NCBI GenBank assembly: GCA_937944175.1
Contig: CALDZW010000097.1
Location: 1 to 6,038, forward strand
Reading direction: 5' to 3'
Length of the DNA stretch: 6,038 nucleotides
From: an uncultured Candidatus Altimarinota bacterium
GTDB taxonomy: Bacteria > Patescibacteriota > Gracilibacteria > BD1-5 > UBA6164
Shown here: one piece after another, positions 1-6,038 of the stretch
Layout of the letters: every line of letters begins with the position of its first letter
How positions within the stretch are numbered: the first letter of the stretch is position 1
The notes under the pieces: model-generated
Database searches by the model: none
What the model saw: only the letters and a program-made list of their open reading frames with translations
What the model was told of the DNA's origin: nothing
Position numbers and translations under genes: made by a program

Positions 1-598
1 TCATTGATTTAATTGGTGAGATAAAGAATTTTCAACTCTTAGACCTACTGATAATACAAAAAGATGACTGGCATATCAATGAATTACACTAGAGGTGGTA
101 GAGTTATGAACACCAAAATTTTGGGAAGAATTTGACTATGTGACATGACTAGTTGAAGAACTCAATATATCAGCTATTGACCCATTTTCAATTACAAAAA
201 ACCAATGAGAACCTTCAGAAAAATCAGATGCAATTATTCATAAGCTTCATCATAATGGAGATAAGTACACAGGTATTATTGAAAAAAATAGATTTTTAGT
301 TAAAGATATTGTCCAAGCAATACTAGAAAAAGAAGATCTCATTGATAATACGACAAGACTTGATGAGAGTAATATATTAATTCCATATCCAAATTTTTGA
401 TACACGCTGACATTAGAAAAAAATTATTTATGAGCTATTGAATTAAAAATCATCCCAAGATTTCATTCTAGAGCTGCGGTTGTTGAGTCTTTAGGAATTA
501 AATTTAAACGAGAAGCAGTAGAAGATGAAGATGATTTTAAAGATTTTGTTAATCAATCTGAGACAAGAAGAAATTGAGTGCTTGAGGAAATGTTGTAA
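1..598 (+). CDS. Hypothetical protein, 3' end (5' end outside window)
   Basis: A reading frame with codons starting at position 2 is open from the window edge to a TAA at 596-598 when TGA is read as glycine. It gives about 198 residues and has ten in-frame TGA codons (for example at 5, 17, 65, 83 and 398). The start codon lies upstream of the window. I do not recognise the family. The visible part is soluble, with no membrane segment, and mixed alpha/beta in appearance. It has a central stretch rich in Ile, Leu, Lys and Glu, a segment reading IPYPNFGYTL, then IIPRFHSRAAVVESLGIKFK, and an acidic tail (EDEDDFKDF). One CGA codon (509-511) is read as Arg. The gene is convergent with the downstream dehydrogenase, 4 bp between stops. 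The coding call is fairly secure because the frame is long and consistent with its neighbours; the function is unknown. Confidence 0.75.
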
Positions 599-602
599 AC
601 AT

Positions 603-1484
603 TTACATATTATTCATCTTCCTTAAAATCTTGATCAGTGCTTGTGTTCCAAGATTTTCATCTCAAGCAGCACACATCTGTTTATAGAGTTCATTGACTG
701 TTGCAAGTCAAGGAAGTGAAAGATTCATGTTTTCACATTCTCCTAGTACAATTTTAAGATCTTTCTTGAAATGCTTAATGAAAAATACAGTATCTAGTTC
801 TCAAGAAAAGATTCTTGGAGCCAGATTTTTCCATCCCCAGCTTCCAGCGGCTCAATTGGAAATAATTTGAGCTACTTTTTCTGGATCAAGTCCTACTTTT
901 TCAGAATATAAAAGTGCTTCACATAGGCCAATGGTATTTCATGCAATACCAATTTGGTTAGCACATTTTGTGTGTTGACCAGCTCAGGCAGATCATTGAA
1001 GAACAATATTCTCTCACATAACTTCAAAGAGAGGAAGAATGGTATTAAAAATAGATTCTTCTCATCCAACCATAATGGCAAGTGTTCATGCCTTGGCTCA
1101 CATGTCTCAACCTGATACTGGGGCATCCAGTACTTCAACTCAGAGCATCTTTGCTTCTTCATAAATTTTTACAGCAAGACTTGGCTTGGTAGTTGTCATA
1201 TCAATAACAGTTTTTCACTCAGATATGTTTTCTAATACTCCATCTTTTCCAAAATATACGTCTTCAACACTCTTGGGATCTCATACAATAGAAAAAATGA
1301 TGTCAGAATGTTTTGTAAGTTCTGCAATATTATCAAAATACTTGGCTCAATTTTCTTGAAGTCTGTGAGTTTTACTTTCAGTCCTATTATATACATTCAC
1401 ACTATATCAAGCCTGTATAAGGTTGTATGCCATTGCTTCTCACATAAGACCAGTTCCTATCCACCCAATAGTTTTATTTTTCAT
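603..1484 (-). CDS. NAD(P)-dependent beta-hydroxyacid dehydrogenase (3-hydroxyisobutyrate dehydrogenase family)
   Basis: This encodes 293 residues, the usual family length of about 290, starting at ATG 1482-1484 and stopping at TAA 603-605, with 18 in-frame TGA codons read as Gly (18 of 33 glycines). The N-terminus has the Rossmann dinucleotide motif IGTGLMG (residues 9-15). The substrate-binding signature DAPVSGGDMGAKAGTLAIMVG starts at residue 120. The catalytic lysine lies in GAGQHTKCANQ (K173, with N176), and a KDL element is at 241-243. Enzymes of this family reversibly oxidise short beta-hydroxyacids (3-hydroxyisobutyrate, glycerate, or glyoxylate/succinic semialdehyde in the reductive direction) in the cytoplasm. 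The sequence does not settle the substrate; a semialdehyde or glyoxylate reductase role is equally possible. TGA encodes the final Gly of the cofactor motif, the second Gly of PVSGG and the first Gly of MGAKAG. There is no obvious Shine-Dalgarno sequence. It is divergent from the MazG-like gene and shares an 82-bp promoter region with it. Confidence 0.95.
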
Positions 1485-1509
1485 ATTTTGATTATTACTA
1501 GATAATTTA

Positions 1510-1521
1510 TATACTAGTATA
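1510..1521. repeat. 12-bp perfect palindrome in divergent promoter region
   Basis: TATACTAGTATA is its own reverse complement and sits over both candidate -10 boxes, in the middle third of the 82-bp region between the divergent genes. It could be an operator for a dimeric regulator, but AT-rich palindromes of this length also occur by chance, and no regulator gene is visible nearby. Confidence 0.3.
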
Positions 1522-1543
1522 ATCAAAGAAGCAGTTTGGTAAA
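1516..1543 (-). promoter_or_regulatory. Candidate promoter of the dehydrogenase gene
   Basis: On the minus strand, TTTACC (1538-1543) and TATACT (1516-1521) match the -35 and -10 consensus at 4/6 and 5/6, with a 16-bp spacer. The -10 box ends 31 bp before the ATG, implying a leader of about 25 nt. This is inferred from sequence match only, and AT-rich DNA gives many chance matches. Confidence 0.4.
1518..1523 (+). promoter_or_regulatory. Candidate -10 box for the mazG-HNH-ABC-EamA cluster
   Basis: A perfect TATAAT lies 43 bp before the ATG at 1567, inside the divergent intergenic region. The -35 position (1495-1500, TTACTA with a 17-bp spacer) is a poor match. The box overlaps the opposing minus-strand -10, so the two promoters would compete. 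Confidence 0.35.
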
Positions 1544-1566
1544 ATATATGTTAACCATATGTTCCT

Positions 1567-1872
1567 ATGAATTTTGATGAGATACACAGAAAAGTAGTAC
1601 AAGTTTCTGATGATTATACAAAAGAGATTTGAATAGAGAGAACACCAGATTGGTATATGTTGAAACTTCAAGAAGAGCTTTGAGAACTCACTCAAGCTTA
1701 TCTTGGTAAAGGTATTGAAAAAGATAAGAAGTGACTCTCTTCACAACAATCAAGAGATCAATTTGAAGCAGAGTTGGCAGACGTATTCTGACATATAATT
1801 TTACTAGCTCATAGTGAGAATGTGAATATAGAAGCAGCACTTCAAAAAAAGTGGTTTAAGTATTTAAAGTAA
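1567..1872 (+). CDS. MazG-like nucleotide pyrophosphohydrolase
   Basis: This small protein of 101 residues is a single MazG-type all-alpha NTP pyrophosphohydrolase domain. These enzymes hydrolyse (d)NTPs to NMP plus pyrophosphate using Mg2+ held by an EExxE plus ExxD motif. Both are visible: KLQEELGELTQA (E36, E37, E40) and EAELADVFGHIILLA (E69, D72), followed by the usual C-terminal KKW (94-96). Four TGA codons are read as Gly, including the conserved glycine of EELGEL. The start is the only possible one: a TAA lies in frame at 1552-1554 and no other ATG, GTG or TTG intervenes. No Shine-Dalgarno sequence is seen. The length fits the short MazG-like proteins (about 100 residues) rather than the two-domain E. 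coli MazG. It leads the cluster and is followed after 14 bp by the HNH gene. Likely roles are nucleotide-pool sanitation or stress response; the true substrate is not readable. Confidence 0.88.
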
Positions 1873-1886
1873 TAATTAATCATTTT

Positions 1887-2612
1887 ATGGGTTGAAGGTT
1901 AAAAGCTAGAGAGTTTTCAGTACCGACAAAGAGAACACTAGCATGTCGATCTGGGTATAATTGCAACCTTTGTTGATGTAATACAATTTGACCAAATTTA
2001 GATGATTTTAATAAAGTTACTCCATGGTGAGAAGCATGACATATTATCTCAAATGCAGAAAAAGGACCAAGATGTAACCCAAATATGTCTGATGAAGATG
2101 TTAGGAGTATATTAAATGGGATTTGGTTGTGTAGGAATTGTCATAAAAAGGTAGACTGTAATGAATCAACTTTTACAGTAGAAGATTTGCAGGAGAAAAA
2201 AAGTGTTGGAGAGAGAAAAGCTTGGGAGTCTTTGCCAAGAAATACAGATAATATGGATGATTTAAAAAAATTACTAATTTCTTTTAACAACAAATTAAGT
2301 GAACATAAATTATATTTAAGGCTTGAGGAATATGAGTCTGCACGCATGACTATTACTCATCGGAAAACTGAAGACAAAGAAAAATATAATAATATTACAA
2401 AAGAGATGAATAATATCAACTCAGTATGGAAGAGAGATTTTAAACCAATAGTTGATAATATATTTTCATTAATTGATTGTATTGAGTGAAAAAAAATTAA
2501 GAAATTATGATTACACCCAAGGAGTAAGATAGACTACATATATGGAGGATTGTTGGATGATATTATAAATTTTTTAAATAAGAAAAAGATTAAACACAAA
2601 ATAGATGACTAA
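1887..2612 (+). CDS. HNH endonuclease with C-terminal helical extension
   Basis: This encodes 241 residues with seven in-frame TGA codons. The N-terminal part (about 18-110) is a zinc-binding HNH nuclease: a CRSGYNCNLCG knuckle (C26, C29), then WGEAGHI with the catalytic His (H52), then GPRCNPNMS, then NGIWLCRNCHKKVDCN carrying the HNH Asn (N77), the second CxxC (C82, C85) and His (H86). The pattern (R-SG-x-x-C, GE-AHI, GPR, NxIWLC-CH-xD) matches HNH proteins often found in bacterial defence or accessory loci. The downstream TFTVEDLQEKK is the usual helix closing this type of domain. Residues about 125-241 are charged and helical, possibly coiled coil; I do not recognise a domain there. The ATG at 1887 is the first in frame and has no Shine-Dalgarno sequence. 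The gene ends inside the ABC transporter start, suggesting translational coupling. Cleavage target is unknown: invading DNA, self DNA or a secreted toxin are all possible. Confidence 0.88.
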
Positions 2613-4383
2613 AGAACTGCAAAAATCCAATAAATTACAAAATGAAGCAACCATATTTTTATTCAAAAAAATGTGGAAATTTTCAGTAGGAAATAGAAAG
2701 AATGTTGTTCTGTATTTATTTTTGTGTATATGTGGTCAGATAATACTACTTTTGCCACCTGCGGTATTTGGAATATTTTTGAATGAATTGCAAGATAAGT
2801 GAATGACAGAAGCAAATATTAATTTTTTGGTGTTTTTACTGTTTGGGAGTTTTTTATTATCTCTTGTATTTTGGTCATTTCATTGGATAGCAAGAGTATT
2901 AGAAAGAAAAAATGCCTTTTTGGTTGAGGTAAACTATAAAGAGTTCTTATTTGAAAGAGTGTTGAATTTTGATCTTTGATGGCATACTGAGAGACAAAGT
3001 GGAGACTCGATTGATAAAATTGAAAAATCTACCAAGAGCTTATTTGTATTCTCTCAAGATTCTTTTGAAGTAGTAGGAATTTGTATTAGGGCAGTTGGTA
3101 CTATAGTGGCACTACTATTTTTTAGTGTGTGGATAGCACTTGGAGTGTTAGTAGCAATGGTAATATGTCTTTTTGTAATATTTAGCTTTGATAAGAGATT
3201 GGTTCCTCTCTACAAAGAAAAAAATTTGCTTGAGAATAAGATTTCGGCAAAGATCTATGATAGTCTTTCAAATATTACCAGTATCATTATCTTGAATATC
3301 AAGAAGTTAGTATCAAAAGGAGTATCAGAGAGCTTATATACTCCTCAAAAGTCTTTTAGTAAACAGGTAGTGCTTAATGAAAATAAATGGATGGTAGGAG
3401 ATCTGTTGTTTGATCTTATTACCGCTGTCCCTGTTGTGTGTTATGTATTAGTTGCATACAATACATGATCAATTATAGAGGTGTGAACCATTTCAGCTCT
3501 ATACATGTATCTAGCAAATCTGAGTCGTGTATTTTTTGGTTTTGGATGATTGTACTCTCGTCTTATTCAGCAAAAAACAGACATTGAGAATGTTTCAGAT
3601 ATAGAAGATAGTGAAGAACAGATTCAAAGTGAAAAAGAAGTGCTCCTTGCAGAAAAAATTGATATTCAAGATGCATGATTTTCTTATAAAAAAGATGAAA
3701 AGGCCATTTTACAAAATATCAATTTCTCTTTTACCTCTTGAGAAAAGATAGCTTTTATCTGAGAATCAGGTTCAGGAAAAACTACATTTTTAAAATTGCT
3801 CCATGGACTCCATGACTTTAATTCAGGAGAAATAGTTATTAATTGAAATGAAACCTTTAATACACTTTCATGAGTAGATCTTAAAACTACGCTTGTTCCT
3901 CAAGAACCAGAGCTTTTTACTGCAACTATCAGAGAAAATATTACCTTTGGCCTTGACTATACAGATAAACAAGTTGAAAAGTTTACTAATATGGCATGCT
4001 TTAGTGATGTAATAGAACAGCTACCAAACTGATTAGAGAGCAAGATAAATGAAAAATGAGTAAATCTTTCAGGTGGGCAGAAGCAAAGGCTTGCTCTTTC
4101 AAGAGCTCTGCTTTTTGCTCAGAACAAAAAAATTATATTACTAGATGAATCAACCAGTTCAGTTGACCCTCACAATGAAGAAAAAATATATACTCATATT
4201 CTTGATAGATTTTCAGAAAAAACTATTATTTCCTCAATTCATAAACTGAATCTTCTCAAATTTTTTGATCGAATTGTTATGTTTGATAATGGAAAAATTG
4301 TATGAGATGGAAGCTTTGAGGAACTTTTGAAAAGTAATGAAAGCTTTGAGAAAATGTGGAAGAGTTTTAGGGAAGAGAGGTAA
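2605..4383 (+). CDS. ABC transporter, fused permease and ATPase (type I exporter half-transporter)
   Basis: This 592-residue inner-membrane protein has thirteen in-frame TGA codons. The transmembrane domain has about six helices (roughly 34-58, 73-95, 157-177, 179-196, 266-285, 288-312). The ATPase domain follows from about 350: A-loop aromatic Y361, Walker A GESGSGKTT (386-394, K392; the first Gly is TGA), Q-loop Q433 in VPQEPELF, signature LSGGQ (488-492) preceded by a TGA-encoded G485, Walker B ILLDE (D514, catalytic E515), D-loop SSVD (518-521) and switch H546. All catalytic residues are present, so it should be active as a homodimer, or as a heterodimer with a partner encoded elsewhere. 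Such exporters move lipids, peptides or drugs outward; the substrate cannot be read. No peptidase (C39) domain precedes it. The start ATG at 2605 overlaps the HNH stop (ATGACTAA). CGA encodes R556 of FDRIVMFDNGK, where Arg is the family norm. Confidence 0.95.
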
Positions 4384-4401
4384 AAATAATAATGAATATT
4401 A

Positions 4402-5304
4402 ATGAAAGAATCAACAAAATGAATAGGAGTGTTGCTTATTTGTACACTTTTTTTCTCACTACTTGGAGTAGTCGCGAGATATTTTGATGCCCATAATTTT
4501 GAATGATTTCAGCAGGTGTATATAAGAATTGCTCTAGCAAGTATGTTAATGTGTGCCATTTTTTGGAAACATATATCTTTCTCTAAGTATCTTCATCTTG
4601 ATACAAAAGAAAAAGTATTGCTAGTCTCAAGAGGAATTTTAAGCTATGTATGAGTTTGACTCTTTACATACTGACTGCTTCATACAACACTACTAAATGC
4701 TTCAGCTATTGGTTTGTTTCCATTTACTTCATTGTTTGCTGTCATTATTATAGGAGAAAAGCTGTGATTCAAAAAAGCTGTATGATTGGGAATATCACTG
4801 TTTGGAGTCTATTTAGTATGATGACATTATTGAGATTTTTCTATATGAGAATGAGAAACATATGCATTAATATGAGAGGCACTATTTTGACTAGCTCATA
4901 TCCTAAGAAAATTTCATTCAAATACTCTCTCAAATAGAGAAATAGCTTTTGGGATGCTCACGATTTGATCTGTAGCATTATTTTTCACCTCACTTATGGT
5001 ATGAGAGTGATTACCTAATTTGGAATCATTATTGGAATTACAACTGTTTGTTCTATTTTTTATCACTGCACTTTTCAATATATTTGTAGTAATATTTTTG
5101 AATTATTGATTTTCAAAATTATCTTGAATTGTAGCTGATAGAGTCCTTACAATAGAGATAATTTTTACCTTTATTTTTTGATATATGTTTTATTCAGAAT
5201 TTCCAAATAGAGTAGAATTTCTTTGAATGTTGATAATACTTTGAAGTATGCTATGGTTACAAAAAATTGAGTATAGTGAAAAGAAGAACGGAAATAGTTG
5301 CTAA
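4402..5304 (+). CDS. EamA/DMT-superfamily permease
   Basis: This encodes 300 residues, almost entirely hydrophobic, with about ten membrane helices arranged as two five-helix EamA repeats (about 5-140 and 155-287), the usual size of the drug/metabolite transporter superfamily. The first repeat ends with the typical GEKLGFKKAVGLGISLFGVYLV element (from 118), and the second with YSEFPNRVEFLGMLIILGSMLW. Members export or import amino acids, nucleosides, sugars and other metabolites in the cytoplasmic membrane. The specificity here is unknown. It is the most strongly recoded gene: 22 of its 31 glycines are TGA, including a TGA-TGA pair at residues 140-141. The ATG at 4402 is the first in frame after a TAA at 4390. 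A purine run AGAGAGG (4374-4380) is too far upstream to be a good ribosome site. It is the last gene of the cluster, 18 bp after the ABC gene, and ends in tandem TAA TAA. Confidence 0.92.
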
Positions 5305-5380
5305 TAATGAGAGGTGACTATGTTCTTGAAAACAAATATAACATAGTTCTTTATAAAAAGTTTACCATCATCTATAAATA

Positions 5381-5407
5381 AAAAATCCGCTTTGGAAGCG
5401 GATTTTT
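5381..5407. terminator. Bidirectional Rho-independent terminator
   Basis: A perfect 12-bp inverted repeat, AAAAATCCGCTT / AAGCGGATTTTT, has a 3-nt loop (TGG, 5393-5395). The GC-rich core CCGC/GCGG is flanked by A and T runs, so it gives a U-tract whichever strand is transcribed. It lies 76 bp after the EamA stop and 70 bp after the stop of the converging flavin-fold gene, so it can end both transcripts. The T-run is longer on the minus strand (six Ts, then ATTT). Confidence 0.92.
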
Positions 5408-5437
5408 ATGGTGTTATTCACAAGTTTCTATAACTTT

Positions 5438-5457
5438 TTTTACAGTTTTGTGTAAAA
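5438..5457. repeat. AT-rich inverted repeat downstream of PNPOx-like gene
   Basis: TTTTACA (5438-5444) and TGTAAAA (5451-5457) pair around a 6-nt loop. The hairpin has only two G-C-type pairings' worth of stability and no T-tract directly after it on the minus strand, so it is at best an auxiliary element to the strong terminator next to it. Confidence 0.3.
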
Positions 5458-5477
5458 CTTTTATTGACTCAAGAATC

Positions 5478-5939
5478 CTATATTTGCTGGTATTCTCCCA
5501 TAGTATTATTTCCATCAGGCCCTTCATCTACAATCTTGAATTCATTTATTATAAGTTTGTAAAAGGTAGATCAACAATCTTCTTGGCAGAGAGTTTCAAT
5601 GCTCGGTAATTTTTTTCCTGAACCAACAAATCTTTGAGAGTACAAAAAGACTACTTTTGTCATAAGATTAGTGTCATATATTCGTTCAACTTTTCCATGA
5701 ATTTGAACTCAGTATTTTCATGAATAATTTGAGTCATGAGAATAGCATGAAAAAGCAACTTCATTTTGAATTTTTATATTTTCTGAATGAGTACTAGTAG
5801 TTCTACTTTTGAAGTAGAGTTCATTTTTGTCACTTACAAAGAACACAATAGCAATATCAGCTTCACTGTTATCCGATATTGTTGCTAATGATCCAGTAAA
5901 CTGCTTTTTTAGGAATTCTTGAACTTCAGTACTTCTCAT
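5478..5939 (-). CDS. Pyridoxamine 5'-phosphate oxidase-like (FMN-binding split-barrel) protein
   Basis: This encodes 153 residues, ATG at 5937-5939 and TAG at 5478-5480. The pattern fits the PNPOx-like split beta-barrel family: an N-terminal helix (EVQEFLKKQ), strand GSLATISD (16-23), ADIAIVFFVSDKNELYFKSRT (from 27), the short helix THSENIKIQNEVAFSCY (50-66), then YGVQIHGKVERI (76-87). Proteins of this fold bind FMN, F420 or heme as dimers and include oxidases, reductases and general-stress proteins. No substrate can be assigned, and it lacks the extra C-terminal part of true PdxH. The C-terminal tail (GPDGNNTMGEYQQI) is polar. Only 3 of 10 glycines are TGA (G74, G77, G123), the lowest fraction in the window. 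One CGA codon (R86) is present. It stands alone, transcribed towards the cluster, with its own candidate promoter and sharing the terminator. It is the only gene here ending in TAG. Confidence 0.82.
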
Positions 5940-5971
5940 AGTGTAGAATGAGTTAGAGAGTAATATATACT

Positions 5972-5999
5972 ATTGTAAATAAACACTCTATTATTGCAA
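5972..5999 (-). promoter_or_regulatory. Candidate promoter of the PNPOx-like gene
   Basis: On the minus strand TTGCAA (5994-5999) and TACAAT (5972-5977) are separated by 16 bp, resembling a sigma70-type promoter (4/6 and 5/6 matches). The -10 box ends 32 bp before the ATG, giving a short leader of about 25 nt without a Shine-Dalgarno sequence. The match is by eye. Confidence 0.45.
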
Positions 6000-6038
6000 A
6001 CAACTTATGCAGTGATTATATCAGCACAGAGATAATTA

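Noticed and set aside
893..1162. A stand-alone 89-residue minus-strand protein
   Set aside because: It is an in-frame internal piece of the dehydrogenase between two TGA codons. With TGA as Gly it merges into the 293-residue enzyme.
1308..1505. A plus-strand frame of 65 codons
   Set aside because: It lies antisense to the N-terminal coding region of the dehydrogenase, has low-complexity Ser/Phe/Ile composition and no family resemblance.
1507..1695. A minus-strand frame of 62 codons
   Set aside because: It lies antisense to the MazG-like gene, which has clear catalytic motifs.
2141..2347. A minus-strand frame of 68 codons
   Set aside because: It is antisense to the HNH gene, whose zinc and catalytic residues are intact.
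2605..4383. The ABC gene as a decayed pseudogene with many stop codons
   Set aside because: All internal stops are TGA, none TAA or TAG; there are no frameshifts, and every ATPase motif is intact.
4392..4394. An alternative ATG start for the EamA gene
   Set aside because: It is in a different frame that ends after about 34 codons, although it is better spaced from the purine run at 4374-4380.
4650..4937. A plus-strand frame of 95 codons
   Set aside because: It is in another frame inside the EamA permease gene. The permease frame is longer, hydrophobic in the expected ten-helix pattern, and carries family motifs.
1..5939. TGA as tryptophan (mycoplasma-type code) or selenocysteine
   Set aside because: TGG is used normally for Trp in the same genes, TGA sits on invariant glycines such as Walker A, and its frequency is far too high for selenocysteine.
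1..6038. CRISPR array, tRNA, rRNA, insertion sequence or prophage genes
   Set aside because: No spaced direct repeats, cloverleaf-like sequences, transposase motifs or terminal inverted repeats were seen by eye on either strand.

Overview
This AT-rich window (G+C about one third by eye) reads sensibly only if UGA is a glycine codon. Under the standard code it breaks into short fragments. With UGA=Gly (translation table 25) it resolves into seven nearly contiguous genes, each ending in TAA or TAG, with roughly 77 in-frame TGA codons. TGA falls on invariant glycines, for example the first glycine of an ABC Walker A motif and glycines of a beta-hydroxyacid dehydrogenase. This code is known from the CPR/Patescibacteria phyla Gracilibacteria (BD1-5) and Absconditabacteria (SR1), so the source is most likely one of these small, host-dependent or fermentative bacteria. 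I cannot tell the two apart from this window.

Layout: (1) 1-598, +, the 3' end of an unrecognised protein. (2) 603-1484, -, a complete NAD(P)-dependent beta-hydroxyacid dehydrogenase of the 3-hydroxyisobutyrate dehydrogenase family, tail-to-tail with (1) and only 4 bp away. (3) 1485-1566, a short divergent promoter region with a 12-bp palindrome. (4) 1567-5304, +, a compact four-gene cluster: MazG-like NTP pyrophosphohydrolase, HNH endonuclease, type I ABC exporter half-transporter (its start overlaps the HNH stop by 8 bp), and EamA/DMT-type permease. (5) 5381-5407, a strong bidirectional terminator. (6) 5478-5939, -, a pyridoxamine-5'-phosphate-oxidase-like flavin-fold protein, preceded by a plausible sigma70-type promoter.

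The four-gene cluster looks like one transcription unit: gaps are 14 bp, -8 bp and 18 bp, and there is one terminator after the last gene. MazG proteins clean up NTP pools. The HNH protein resembles nucleases common in accessory and defence loci. The two membrane proteins would handle export or import of small molecules. Whether the nuclease and exporter form a functional pair or are merely neighbours cannot be decided from sequence alone. Nothing here is a clear-cut new system. The strongest second-look items are the recoding itself, the retention of CGA as arginine, and the HNH-ABC coupling.
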